Part shown: one piece after another, positions 52,480 to 61,503 of the stretch
Numbering within the stretch: the stretch's first letter is position 1
Layout: each line of letters begins with the position of its first letter
Assembly (NCBI GenBank): GCA_910578465.1
Contig: CAJTPW010000002.1
Coordinates: 124,001 to 188,000, forward strand
Direction of reading: 5' to 3'
Length of the DNA: 64,000 nucleotides
DNA from: an uncultured Vampirovibrio sp.
GTDB taxonomy: Bacteria > Cyanobacteriota > Vampirovibrionia > Gastranaerophilales > Gastranaerophilaceae
Program-made: the position numbers and the translations under genes
Notes under the pieces: generated by a model
The model's database searches: none
Told to the model about the DNA's origin: nothing
The model's input: only the letters and a program-made list of their open reading frames with translations

Positions 52480-54339
52480 ATGGAAGTTAAAAACCTGTTA
52501 AATATTGAAGATTTAAAGCAGAAATCCGTTGAAAAACTGAATGCAGAAGGGCTTCGTGTTTTAATTTGCGCCGGAACGGGCTGCGTTGCAAACGGTTCTC
52601 TTGAAATTATCAAAAAATTTGAAGAAAGAGGAATAAATGTTCAGCCCCTCGGTGCTAAAGAAAAGATGACAGCAGTACCCACGGGCTGCCATGGCTTTTG
52701 CGAACAGGGTGTTCTCGTTGTCATTCCAGAGCTGGATGTAACCTATGTTAAAGTGCATTTGGATGATGTGGATGAAATTATAGAAAGCCACATTAAAGGC
52801 GGCAAACCCGTTGAAAGACTTTTATACACAGATCCTGCAACCCATAACCACGTATTTAAAAATGAAGATATTAAATTCTATGCGGGGCAAACCCGTGTTT
52901 CTCTTGCAAACTGCGGCGAAATAAACCCCGAAGCACTTGAAGATACCATTGCCGCAAACGGATATAGAGCATTATACAATGTTTTAGCAGAAAACAATCC
53001 TGATAAGGTTGTTGAAGAAATTACAAAATCAGGTCTTAGAGGAAGAGGAGGCGGAGGTTTCCCTACGGGCAGAAAATGGATGTTTACCAAAATGGCCCAA
53101 GGGGACAAAAAATACGTCGTTTGTAACGGCGATGAAGGCGACCCCGGTGCATTTATGGACCGTTCCGTTATGGAAGGAGATCCGCACAAACTTCTTGAAG
53201 GTATGGCAATTGCAGGCTTTGCAGTCGGAGCAGATGAAGCATATATTTACGTTCGTGCCGAATATCCGCTTGCAATCAAACGTTTAAGAACAGCAATTAA
53301 AGATGCCGAGGCCGCCAATCTTTTAGGTAAAAACATTATGGGCTCGGGTTTTAACTTTGATATCCACATTAAAGAAGGTGCGGGAGCTTTTGTTTGCGGT
53401 GAAGAAACGGCGCTAATCGCATCAATTGAAGGTGAACGCGGTATGCCAAGGCCAAAACCGCCATTTCCTGCAAATAAAGGGCTCTTTGGAAAACCAACCC
53501 TTATTAATAACGTTGAAACCCTTGCAAATGTTCCGGTTATAATGCTGAAAGGTGCAGATTGGTTCTCATCTCTTGGAACAGATACATCTAAGGGTACCAA
53601 AACCTTTGCCTTAACAGGCGAAGTGAACAACACGGGGCTTATTGAAGTTCCAATGGGAACAACTCTTAGGGAAATTGTGTTTGAACTTGGCGGCGGCATT
53701 CGAAACGGTAAAAAATTTAAAGCTGTTCAAATAGGCGGTCCTTCAGGCGGCTGCCTCACCGAAGAACACCTTGATTTAACACTTGATTATGACAGTCTTA
53801 TTAAAGCAGGCGCAATGGTCGGCTCGGGCGGGCTTGTTGTAATGAACGAAGATACCTGTATTGTTGAAGTGGCAAGATTCTTTATGAACTTCACACAGAA
53901 CGAAAGCTGCGGAAAATGTACTCCTTGCCGCGAAGGCACCAAAAATATGCTTAAGATTTTAGAAAAAATCACACGCGGCGAAGCAACACTTAAGGATTTA
54001 GACTTGCTTGAAGAGCTTGCAATGAGCGTTAAAGACGGCTCACTTTGCGGACTCGGCAAAACGGCTCCAAACCCTGTGCTTTCTACCCTTAAATACTTTA
54101 GAGACGAATATATAGCACACATTGTGGATAAAAAATGCCCTGCAGGCGTTTGCACGGCATTGAAGGTTATTGAAATTCAACCCGAAGCTTGCAGAGGGTG
54201 CTCAAAATGTTCAAGAATTTGCCCTGTAGGTGCAATTTCAGGCGAATTAAAATCACCGTTTACAATCGACAAAGAAAAATGTATTAAATGCGGCGCCTGT
54301 CTTGATTCTTGTCCGTTTAAGGCAATTATTCAAAAATAG
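52480..54339 (+). CDS. hydB: NuoF-like flavin subunit of trimeric [FeFe]-hydrogenase
   Basis: 619 residues, longer than NuoF because of extra modules. An N-terminal [2Fe-2S] thioredoxin-like domain (CAGTGCVANGS, GCHGFCEQG) precedes the FMN/NAD domain (GRGGGGFPTGRKW, GDEGDPGAFMD, GAFVCGEETAL). A [4Fe-4S] site (SCGKCTPCREGT) and a C-terminal two-cluster ferredoxin (CRGCSKCSRICP, CIKCGACLDSCP) follow. This exact layout is that of HydB in bifurcating hydrogenases. It binds NADH and is the probable site of electron bifurcation or confurcation with ferredoxin. Confidence 0.95.
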   Translation: MEVKNLLNIEDLKQKSVEKLNAEGLRVLICAGTGCVANGSLEIIKKFEERGINVQPLGAKEKMTAVPTGCHGFCEQGVLVVIPELDVTYVKVHLDDVDEIIESHIKGGKPVERLLYTDPATHNHVFKNEDIKFYAGQTRVSLANCGEINPEALEDTIAANGYRALYNVLAENNPDKVVEEITKSGLRGRGGGGFPTGRKWMFTKMAQGDKKYVVCNGDEGDPGAFMDRSVMEGDPHKLLEGMAIAGFAVGADEAYIYVRAEYPLAIKRLRTAIKDAEAANLLGKNIMGSGFNFDIHIKEGAGAFVCGEETALIASIEGERGMPRPKPPFPANKGLFGKPTLINNVETLANVPVIMLKGADWFSSLGTDTSKGTKTFALTGEVNNTGLIEVPMGTTLREIVFELGGGIRNGKKFKAVQIGGPSGGCLTEEHLDLTLDYDSLIKAGAMVGSGGLVVMNEDTCIVEVARFFMNFTQNESCGKCTPCREGTKNMLKILEKITRGEATLKDLDLLEELAMSVKDGSLCGLGKTAPNPVLSTLKYFRDEYIAHIVDKKCPAGVCTALKVIEIQPEACRGCSKCSRICPVGAISGELKSPFTIDKEKCIKCGACLDSCPFKAIIQK

Positions 54340-54421
54340 TCCCGCCAATCTGCAGGTTAAAACTCTTGTAAGGCCTGCAAGTTAAGTCTCTAAAAAGCAT
54401 TTAAGAAAAAAGGAAATAAAA

Positions 54422-56176
54422 ATGGAAGATAAGAAAACTTTATTTATAAACGGCAAAGAGGTTGAATTTACCGATGAAATCAACCTTCTTGAAGTTATGA
54501 GAAAAAACGGTTTTAATGTGCCAACTTTCTGCTATCGTCCTGATTTGAAACCATTTGGCGCCTGCAGAATGTGTGTAGTTGAAATTGAAGACAGAGGAAT
54601 TCAAACAAGCTGTACAATGCCGCCTGAGGCAGGACTTAAAATTCAGACCAACACCGAAAGAACAAGGCGTATACGAAAAACAGTACTTGAACTTTTGCTT
54701 GCAAACCACGACAGAGAATGCACATCCTGTGAAAAATCAGGCAGCTGCGAACTTCAAAAATACGCGGAAGAATATGGCATTAGAAATATTCGATATGCAA
54801 AAAAGAAAGAGTTCGCAGAAATTGACGATTTGAACCCTTCAATCGTGCGCGACCCAAACAAATGTATCTTATGCGGTGCATGTGTTCGTGCCTGCGAAGA
54901 ATTTCAGGGCCATGCAGTCCTTGGCTTTGCAAACAGAGGCTCTAAAACCGTTGTACAGCCGATGGCAGGCAAATGTCTGTCCGATGTAGATTGTGTTTAT
55001 TGCGGGCAATGTCAGGCAGTATGTCCCACAGGCGCCTTGACAATCAAGTCCGATATTGAAAATGTTTGGAGTGAAATTACAAACAAAGATAAAAAAGTCG
55101 TTGCCCAGATTGCCCCCGCGGTTCGCGTTGCATTAGGCGAAATGTTTAACCTTGAACCCGGCGAAAACACAATAGGCAAGATAAACACGGCTCTTCGAGA
55201 AATCGGTTTTGATTTAGTCTTTGATACAAATTTCTCCGCAGACCTTACAATTATGGAAGAAGGAACGGAATTTTTGGAAAGATTAAAATCAGGGAAAAAC
55301 CTTCCGCTATTTACTTCCTGCTGCCCCGCATGGGTTAGATATATGGAAAATACTCACCCTGATATGCTTCAACACCTTTCAACATGTAAATCGCCGCAAT
55401 CCATGTTATCGCCCGTTTTAAAAGAGGTGCTGCCAAACAGACTCGAGGGCTACACAAGAGAAAATATTACGGTTGTATCGATTATGCCTTGTACCGCTAA
55501 AAAATCCGAAAGCAAAAGGGAAGAACTCTCAAAAGACGGAATTCAAGATACCGACTACACTTTAACTACAAGCGAGCTTGGCCGAATGATAAGAGAAGCT
55601 GGGATTGACTTTTCAAAGCTTGAACCCTCAAAAGGCGATACTCCCTTTGGCGAATATACAGGCGCAGGAACAATTTTCGGGGCTTCAGGCGGCGTTGCGG
55701 AAGCAGCCGTTAGAACCGCATACGAAATTGCAACGGGGAAATCACTTGAAAGTATTGATATAAAAGAACTTAGAGGCGTTCATAACAGATGCCGCGATGT
55801 TGAATTTGATATTAACGGTGCAAAGGTTGTTGTACGTGTGGTTTCAACGTTAAAAGAAGCTGAAAAATCAATTCAGGAAATTAAAACAGGAAACGCAAAA
55901 TTTCATATGCTTGAAGTTATGGCATGCCCCGGCGGCTGTGTAAACGGCGGCGGCCAGCCGAGAAGCTGCGATTCTTCATTAATTAAAGAAAAAAGAGCGG
56001 AAGGACTTTACAGTGAAGATAAAGAACTTTCTTTAAGAAAGTCTCATGAAAATCCTGAAATTCAAAAATTATACAATGAATTTTTGGAAAAACCCGGCTC
56101 CCATAAGGCCCACGAGCTTTTACACATAACATACAAAAACAGGCTCAAAGGAAGCTATAAAGACTTTTCAAAATAA
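54422..56176 (+). CDS. hydA: [FeFe]-hydrogenase catalytic subunit, group A (trimeric, NADH/ferredoxin-linked)
   Basis: 584 residues. Order of modules: a [2Fe-2S] domain (CYRPDLKPFGACRMC...C), a His-ligated [4Fe-4S] site (HDRECTSCEKSGSC), two [4Fe-4S] clusters (CILCGACVRAC, CVYCGQCQAVCP), then the H-cluster with L1 TSCCPAW, L2 MPCTAKKSE and L3 MACPGGCVNGGG. All catalytic cysteines are present. With the two preceding genes it should couple H2 formation to combined oxidation of NADH and ferredoxin. AGGAAATAAAA precedes the ATG. A strong terminator follows. Confidence 0.95.
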   Translation: MEDKKTLFINGKEVEFTDEINLLEVMRKNGFNVPTFCYRPDLKPFGACRMCVVEIEDRGIQTSCTMPPEAGLKIQTNTERTRRIRKTVLELLLANHDRECTSCEKSGSCELQKYAEEYGIRNIRYAKKKEFAEIDDLNPSIVRDPNKCILCGACVRACEEFQGHAVLGFANRGSKTVVQPMAGKCLSDVDCVYCGQCQAVCPTGALTIKSDIENVWSEITNKDKKVVAQIAPAVRVALGEMFNLEPGENTIGKINTALREIGFDLVFDTNFSADLTIMEEGTEFLERLKSGKNLPLFTSCCPAWVRYMENTHPDMLQHLSTCKSPQSMLSPVLKEVLPNRLEGYTRENITVVSIMPCTAKKSESKREELSKDGIQDTDYTLTTSELGRMIREAGIDFSKLEPSKGDTPFGEYTGAGTIFGASGGVAEAAVRTAYEIATGKSLESIDIKELRGVHNRCRDVEFDINGAKVVVRVVSTLKEAEKSIQEIKTGNAKFHMLEVMACPGGCVNGGGQPRSCDSSLIKEKRAEGLYSEDKELSLRKSHENPEIQKLYNEFLEKPGSHKAHELLHITYKNRLKGSYKDFSK

Positions 56177-56195
56177 AAACAAATAACATTTATAC

Positions 56196-56240
56196 ATTAA
56201 AAAGTGTTCTCTTATGATAAAACAGGGAACACTTTTTAAT
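56196..56240 (+). terminator. Terminator of the trimeric hydrogenase operon
   Basis: ATTAAAAAGTGTTC (56196-56209) pairs perfectly with GAACACTTTTTAAT (56227-56240), a 14-bp stem with T's in the 3' arm. Confidence 0.9.
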
Positions 56241-56298
56241 TTGAAAAAACAAAGAAATATTTTTATACGTTAAAGATATTGGAGAAAACTGCCCAAGC

Positions 56299-56368
56299 AT
56301 TTTATATTGCCCATACGGTTATGGCGGCGTTTTATATTTTAGTTTAAATTTTAACCGTAATATAAAAT
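56299..56368 (+). promoter_or_regulatory. Long inverted repeat in the leader of the OmpH-like gene
   Basis: ATTTTATATT (56299-56308) and ACGGTTA (56315-56321) have reverse complements TAACCGT (56352-56358) and AATATAAAAT (56359-56368). The right arm ends two bases before the GGAG of the next gene, so folding could control its translation. It may alternatively be a promoter region with paired A/T boxes. Confidence 0.4.
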
Positions 56369-56380
56369 ATGGAGAAGAAG

Positions 56381-56848
56381 ATGAAAGAAATTAAAATTGC
56401 CGCCGCCTTAGTGGTTTTATTTATGTTTACAGGTTTAATGCTTCCTGCTTTTTGTGATAACAGCCCGCTGGAAGGATGTAACATTGCGGTTGTAGATTAT
56501 GATAAAATTGCCAAAAATTCACAAAAATTTGTTGAGCTTAAAAAATATCAGGCACAAAAAACAAAAGAATTACAGGAATTTATGCTTTCTGCACGCCAAA
56601 ATACGGCTCAAGAAAAAAATGAAGAAAAAAGAGCACAGCTGCAGCAAAAATATAATGCCGAATACAAGGCAAAAAAAGCGGAAATCGAAAAATATTATTC
56701 TGAAAAAATCAAAGAAATTGACAACACAATAAATGCAAGAATTCAAGAAAAGGCAAGGACAATGGGTTATTCACTCGTGCTTTCAAAAAGAGGGGTGCTC
56801 TATGGAGGTGAAGATATAACAAATATAATTGAAGAAGGAATAAAGTAA
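56381..56848 (+). CDS. OmpH/Skp-like periplasmic chaperone
   Basis: 155 residues. A signal peptide (about 1-24, ending LPAFC) precedes a short strand (CNIAVVDYDKIAKNS). A long charged coiled coil (about 45-125, KAKKAEIEKYYSEKIKEID) and a C-terminal strand (GYSLVLSKRGVLYGG) follow, the Skp/OmpH layout. It would hold unfolded outer-membrane proteins in the periplasm. The ATG at 56381 has GGAG at the right distance; an in-frame ATG 12 bases upstream overlaps that site. Confidence 0.85.
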   Translation: MKEIKIAAALVVLFMFTGLMLPAFCDNSPLEGCNIAVVDYDKIAKNSQKFVELKKYQAQKTKELQEFMLSARQNTAQEKNEEKRAQLQQKYNAEYKAKKAEIEKYYSEKIKEIDNTINARIQEKARTMGYSLVLSKRGVLYGGEDITNIIEEGIK

Positions 56849-56974
56849 AAGATTACACTCCGGCTTTGCGCACTTTCCGCCTGTGCAATCAAAGATTGCA
56901 AACGGCGGTCATCAACAGCTCCATCTTTTTCTTGCTCTCGCAAGCAAAAGACTGCGCTCTGACTTTGCGCATAT

Positions 56975-57022
56975 AAAAAAACCCTTCTTGTTGCATTTTT
57001 AAACAAAACAAAACAAGAAGGG
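56975..57022 (-). terminator. Minus-strand intrinsic terminator
   Basis: CCCTTCTTGTT (56982-56992) and AACAAGAAGGG (57012-57022) form an 11-bp stem. The T7 run lies on the minus-strand side (56981-56975), so it terminates leftward transcription, although no minus-strand gene is visible upstream. Confidence 0.65.
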
Positions 57023-57052
57023 CAAAGCAATCAGAAGAGTTGAGGATTTATA
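56975..57052 (-). ncRNA. Candidate small RNA
   Basis: A minus-strand TATAAT (57063-57058) lies upstream of the orphan terminator at 56975-57022, with no protein-coding frame between. This would define an RNA of about 75 bases. No family is recognised and the -35 is poor. Confidence 0.25.
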
Positions 57053-57152
57053 AACTTATTATAGAAAATTGCAAAGCCGATTTAATTAACAGAAACGACA
57101 ATCTTTCCTTTTGAAATTTCAAATTAAACACTACCCAAAAGTGCGCCCCGTG

Positions 57153-57161
57153 TGATATAAT
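57153..57161 (+). promoter_or_regulatory. Extended -10 promoter for rph
   Basis: TGATATAAT (57153-57161) is an extended -10; the -35 is weak. It lies about 40 bases before the ATG at 57201. Confidence 0.5.
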
Positions 57162-57200
57162 TTTTAAAACTTTTAATTTAAACCGAGGGGGAGATAAAAA

Positions 57201-57896
57201 ATGCGCACAGACGGCAGAGAAAACAGTGAAATAAGAAAAGTAAAATTCACAAAAGGTTATACAAAACACGCACCGGGCTCCGTTCTTGTTGAATTTGGGG
57301 ACACTAAGGTGATTGTTTGCGCAAGTGTTGAAAACACCAAACCAAAATGGATGCCAAAAGATGAAACTTCAGGCTGGATAACTGCCGAATATTCACTCCT
57401 CCCGAGCTCCACAAATGTGCGCTGTCAAAGAGAAAGAACAAAACTTTCAGGCAGAACACAAGAAATACAAAGATTAATCGGAAGAAGTATAAGAGCCTGT
57501 GTAAATCTTGAAAAGCTGGGTGAAAGGACAATAACAATAGATGCCGATGTAATTCAGGCTGACGGAGGCACAAGGGTAGCTTCAATTTGCGGGGCATACG
57601 TTGCCCTAAAAGAACTTGTGGATAAACTTTTAAAATCGGGCGAGCTCACGGAAAACCCGATTATTGAACCAATAGCTGCAATTTCTGTCGGGATAAGAAA
57701 CGGCGAAATCATTACAGATTTATGCTACGAAGAAGATTCAAGCACCGATGTTGATGCAAACATTGTAATGACAAAAAGCGGTAAAATTATTGAATTTCAG
57801 GCCACCGCAGAAGGTGAAACTTTCACAAAAGAAGAGCTTAATAAAATGCATGAGCTTGCAGAAAAAGCAATTGAAAAAATCATAAGATTGTATTAA
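57201..57896 (+). CDS. rph: Ribonuclease PH
   Basis: 231 residues, close to the usual 240. Family blocks: MRTDGRENSEIRKV, the tRNA-binding GSVLVEFGDTKVIVCASVE, AEYSLLPSSTNVRCQRER, GRTQEIQRLIGRSIRA, and DADVIQADGGTR with phosphate-site residues. It trims tRNA 3' ends using phosphate. GAGGGGGAG lies directly upstream of the ATG. It is monocistronic; a GC-rich patch with CCCGGG palindromes follows (57960-57985). Confidence 0.96.
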   Translation: MRTDGRENSEIRKVKFTKGYTKHAPGSVLVEFGDTKVIVCASVENTKPKWMPKDETSGWITAEYSLLPSSTNVRCQRERTKLSGRTQEIQRLIGRSIRACVNLEKLGERTITIDADVIQADGGTRVASICGAYVALKELVDKLLKSGELTENPIIEPIAAISVGIRNGEIITDLCYEEDSSTDVDANIVMTKSGKIIEFQATAEGETFTKEELNKMHELAEKAIEKIIRLY

Positions 57897-58035
57897 TCTT
57901 CATATCATCTCTCAAGCTCTTCCAAACAAGCTTAAATGCAAATTTTAAACGGGCAAATCACCCGGGAGTTTGGGGGCCCGGGCAAAATACCTCCCTTTTT
58001 AAAGGGAAAATTCAAAACAGCGTCTTTGCTGTCTA

Positions 58036-59598
58036 TTAAATATCGTCTGTGTTGCTGTTGCCGCCCGTTTTATTATCAAAATCAGCATCATACATGCTGC
58101 CGCTTTTTGCATTGCCATCCTTCGGGGTATCAAGACTGATTGTAAAACTAAAGCTCATTCCACCATTTTTCGGGCGTGAAGCTTCAATAGTGCCGCCATG
58201 AGCATTCACAATCGCACGGCAAATATAAAGTCCTAAGCCTGTTCCAACTTTTCTGTAATCTTTAGAGTTGGTTGAATATTTTTTAAAAAGAGTACTGATA
58301 TCATTTGACTGTATTCCAAGCCCGGTATCGGATACCGTAATTTTAAAATTACCTTCAAGCTTTTCTACGATAATATCAATTACCGAATTATCAAAACTGT
58401 ATTCTGAAGCATTTACTATTAAATTTGAAAGCACCCTCTTTATTTCAATATCGTCATAATATGCGGTTGTGTTGTCAATATTTTTGTAAGAAACCTTAAT
58501 AGATTGATTTTTTTGTGAGATTATAAACTTTAAATTTTCAACCGTGTTTTCAATTGTTGTCTTTATATCGTTCTTTGTTTTCTGTATTTTTAATTTACCG
58601 TTTTCGGTTTTATAATTTGTAAGCACATTTTCTGCCATATTTTGCATATACTTATTTGATGCCATAATCTCATTAACAATTTCCCTTTGTCTTGGATTTA
58701 ATTCACCAAAATAATCTTTCAAAAGCAAATCCAGAGCTTGAATTTGTGCCCTTATCGGCGTCTTAAGGTCATGCGTCAGCATTGCAATAAAATTTTCTTT
58801 TTCAAGTAAAAGCTGATTATTTAATTTCCTTACCTTTAAAATACCGTAAATTTGGGCTATTACGGTTTGCGGATCTATGGGTTTTTCAATATAGGCCAAA
58901 GAGCCAAAATTAAACCCGTCAATTTTATCCTGCTTTTCACTTGAAGCACTGATAAAAACTATGGGCGTTTGAGCATTGGCTTCCGATGTTCTGATTTCAC
59001 CTGCAAGCTGAAAACCGTCCATTTCAGGCATAATAACATCAAGCAAAATCAAATCATACCTTGTATCATCAATGGCTTCAAGAACTCTTGAAGGGCTTGT
59101 ATAACTTGTAAATTCAAACTTAAACGGAGCAAGAACATCTTCTAAAAGTTTAATATTTTCAGGCTTATCATCAACTATTAAAATCTTTGTTCCTGCAAAT
59201 TCGCCCGTTATTTCATCAGTAATTTTTTCCCTGTTTTCTTTTATGGCGCCTTCGTTTTCGTCACAAAAAAGATTGGTGTCCAAATCCGAAATTTTATTAA
59301 GACAAGCGCAACATCCCAGACTGTGAGCATTTAATAAAGAGCTTTTGCTCCTGTTTTTCAGCAATGCATAGGTTTTTAAAGTTTCATGGTTACTTACAAA
59401 ATCTTTTGCAAGCATAAAATCCTCCTCTTTCTCAAAATCGAGAAAGAGTATACAAAAATCCGCATTCAAAGTCTCTTGCTCTTTGGAATTTAATTCTTCA
59501 AAGCAAAAAGAAACGCTTTTTTGTGTTAAAAAACGTTTAATCTCTTCCAAATCCTTCGAATTTGTATCCTTAGTGAATTTTATCAAAACATTCTTCAT
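58036..59598 (-). CDS. Response-regulator receiver fused to histidine kinase
   Basis: About 520 residues. An N-terminal region (1-115, KNVLIKFTKDTNSKD) looks like a worn-out receiver-like fold. A complete receiver (about 130-250; ILIVDDKPENIKLL, DLILLDVIMPEMDG with the phosphorylatable Asp, and a conserved Lys in YIEKPID) is followed by a kinase core. The H-box is LTHDLKTPI, and N-box SNLIVNASEYS, DTGLGI and GTGLGLYIC are all intact. No membrane segment, so it is cytoplasmic. The start could be 59598 or an in-frame ATG at 59625; neither has a ribosome binding site. A perfect palindrome lies just upstream. No partner regulator is adjacent. Confidence 0.88.
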   Translation of the reverse strand: MKNVLIKFTKDTNSKDLEEIKRFLTQKSVSFCFEELNSKEQETLNADFCILFLDFEKEEDFMLAKDFVSNHETLKTYALLKNRSKSSLLNAHSLGCCACLNKISDLDTNLFCDENEGAIKENREKITDEITGEFAGTKILIVDDKPENIKLLEDVLAPFKFEFTSYTSPSRVLEAIDDTRYDLILLDVIMPEMDGFQLAGEIRTSEANAQTPIVFISASSEKQDKIDGFNFGSLAYIEKPIDPQTVIAQIYGILKVRKLNNQLLLEKENFIAMLTHDLKTPIRAQIQALDLLLKDYFGELNPRQREIVNEIMASNKYMQNMAENVLTNYKTENGKLKIQKTKNDIKTTIENTVENLKFIISQKNQSIKVSYKNIDNTTAYYDDIEIKRVLSNLIVNASEYSFDNSVIDIIVEKLEGNFKITVSDTGLGIQSNDISTLFKKYSTNSKDYRKVGTGLGLYICRAIVNAHGGTIEASRPKNGGMSFSFTISLDTPKDGNAKSGSMYDADFDNKTGGNSNTDDI

Positions 59599-59633
59599 AC
59601 TTTTATTAGAATAATAAAAGCACATTATCTTTG

Positions 59634-59655
59634 ATATTAGACAGGTGTCTAATAT
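59634..59655. promoter_or_regulatory. Perfect palindrome upstream of the hybrid kinase
   Basis: ATATTAGACA (59634-59643) and its reverse complement TGTCTAATAT (59646-59655) are separated by two bases. A two-base loop cannot form a stable hairpin, and no T-run follows, so it looks like a binding site for a dimeric regulator rather than a terminator. Confidence 0.6.
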
Positions 59656-59722
59656 TTACCGTCTGAAAGAGTAATATTGATAATAAAAACTATAATTACC
59701 CGATATACACGCTATATAGGCA

Positions 59723-61369
59723 TTATATACGAGCGGTATCCTTTTTGTTTATGGTATTCTGCTCAACGACACCAGACTGTATGCCTTTCGTACCCTGCAA
59801 AATAAGCCCGTAATAAATACTGTCCACAATTGCACCGTATGAAGCTTCAATTATATTTTCGCTCACACCAACCGTATCCCACTTATGAAGTCCGTCCGAA
59901 CTTTCAATTGTAACCCTGACAGGGGCAGCCGTTGCAGCCTTTGAATCGAGGATACGAACTTTAAAATCGTCAAGTTTAAAATTAGCAACTTCGGGATATT
60001 TTTCAACAATTGCTTTTCTTAAGGCTTTATCGAGCGCATTTACGGGCCCGTCTCCTTCTGATACCGTGTGAATAATTTCGCCGTCAATTTCAATTTTAAC
60101 CGAAGCTTCACTTATTGTTCGCTTATCACAATCTGTCTCAGAAAGACTTGTTGTATCGCCAATTACTCTGAAACCAAGTATATTAAAGAAATTTGGCTGT
60201 CTGTTTAAAACCTTCATCACAAGAATTTCAAAGCTTGCATCAGCTCCTTCAAAGGCAAAACCTTGCCATTCAAGCTTTTTAATTTCGTCTATTATTTTTT
60301 TGATATCTTCATCCGAAACATTTTGCACAAATTTAAGACTATCGAGCCTTTCTTTGATTGAAGCACTTCCCGCCTGGTCGGAAATTAAAAAACGCCTCAT
60401 GTTTCCAACAAGAGAAGGGTCTATGTGTTCGTATGTCTGTGAATTTTTCCTTACACCGCTTGCATGAACTCCTGCTTTGTGTGCAAATGCACTTCTTCCA
60501 ACAAAAGGCATTGAAGCATTTAAAGACTTATTTGAAATTTCCGCTATCTGTCTTGCCGTGTTTGAAAGCTTAGAAATTTTTTCCCCGATTACATCAAACT
60601 CTTTTTTAATCTGCAAATTCGGTATTAAAGAACAAAGGTTTGTATTGCCGCACCTTTCCCCGTAACCGTTCATACACCCCTGTACTTGCATTGCTCCGGC
60701 ATCTACACTCGCAAGAGAATTTGCAATAGCTAAATCCGAATCATTATGAGCATGGACACCTATAAGGGCAGAAGGCACCTCGCTTACAACGGCTTTTGTA
60801 ATTTTGTAAATCTCATTGTTCATACAGCCGCCATTGGTATCGCAAAGAATAATACGCTCAGCGCCTGCATTATGAGCTGTCTTAACAATTTCAACGGCAT
60901 ATCCGGGATTTGCTTTGTAGCCGTCAAAAAAATGTTCGCAGTCAAAAAATACTTTTTTACCGTTTTCAATCAAAAACGCAATCGAGCCCTTTATCATATT
61001 CAGATTTTCTTCAAGAGTTGTATTCAAAGCCTCTGTCACCTGAAAATCCCAGGATTTTCCAAAAATTGTAATAATTCTTGCTTTTGAATTCACAAGCATT
61101 TTTAAAACATTATCATCTGCCTCTTCCGTATTTGGCTTTCTGGTGCAGCCGAATGCGGTGATTTGAGCGTTTTTTAGACTGTTATAATCTATCTGGTCAA
61201 AAACTTCATTATCAACAGGATTGGCACCGGGCCAGCCTGCTTCAATATAATGTACACCAAGAGAATCCAGCTTTTTAATTATTTTAAGCTTATCCGATAC
61301 GGAATAGTTTATCCCTTCGGACTGTGCGCCGTCTCTTAATGTTGTATCGTAAATTTCAATATGCCTCAT
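59723..61369 (-). CDS. cimA: (R)-citramalate synthase
   Basis: 548 residues. The HMGL-like barrel starts with HIEIYDTTLRDGAQSEGI (metal-binding Asp, catalytic Arg) and has GVHAHNDSDLAIANS with the metal-binding histidines. A LeuA-type C-terminal regulatory domain (about 400-530) follows. It condenses pyruvate and acetyl-CoA to citramalate, the threonine-independent route to isoleucine. The start is ATG 61369 with GAGGGAA six bases upstream. Isopropylmalate synthase or homocitrate synthase are less likely given length and the WPGANP motif of CimA. Confidence 0.9.
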   Translation of the reverse strand: MRHIEIYDTTLRDGAQSEGINYSVSDKLKIIKKLDSLGVHYIEAGWPGANPVDNEVFDQIDYNSLKNAQITAFGCTRKPNTEEADDNVLKMLVNSKARIITIFGKSWDFQVTEALNTTLEENLNMIKGSIAFLIENGKKVFFDCEHFFDGYKANPGYAVEIVKTAHNAGAERIILCDTNGGCMNNEIYKITKAVVSEVPSALIGVHAHNDSDLAIANSLASVDAGAMQVQGCMNGYGERCGNTNLCSLIPNLQIKKEFDVIGEKISKLSNTARQIAEISNKSLNASMPFVGRSAFAHKAGVHASGVRKNSQTYEHIDPSLVGNMRRFLISDQAGSASIKERLDSLKFVQNVSDEDIKKIIDEIKKLEWQGFAFEGADASFEILVMKVLNRQPNFFNILGFRVIGDTTSLSETDCDKRTISEASVKIEIDGEIIHTVSEGDGPVNALDKALRKAIVEKYPEVANFKLDDFKVRILDSKAATAAPVRVTIESSDGLHKWDTVGVSENIIEASYGAIVDSIYYGLILQGTKGIQSGVVEQNTINKKDTARI

Positions 61370-61388
61370 AAATTCCCTCACAGTTTCA

Positions 61389-61417
61389 TTATTAGCATAA
61401 AATTAAACATTTGTAAA
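61389..61417 (-). promoter_or_regulatory. Promoter for cimA
   Basis: On the minus strand TTTACA (61417-61412), a 17-base spacer and TAATAA (61394-61389) with a TGC extension, 19 bases before the ATG. Confidence 0.65.
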
Positions 61418-61503
61418 AAATTAAAATTTTATGGCAATTTTTACTTTCAAAAATTGTTTATTAATACATAGGAAGTGGAAAATTTAATAGGTTAGAATTA
61501 AAA

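Larger units (their letters stand above)
56849..57152. other. Structured intergenic region
   Basis: No credible gene. It holds a GC-rich hairpin at 56877-56908 (CCGCC ... GGCGG enclosing TGCAATC/GATTGCA), two similar CTTTGCGCA stretches, and a minus-strand terminator at 56975-57022. The palindromes may be remnants of a small repeated element. Confidence 0.5.

Noticed and set aside
57048..57269. Minus-strand ORF of 73 codons overlapping the start of rph
   Set aside because: It is antisense to rph and its promoter, with no ribosome binding site. The minus-strand terminator nearby is better explained by a small RNA or is unexplained.
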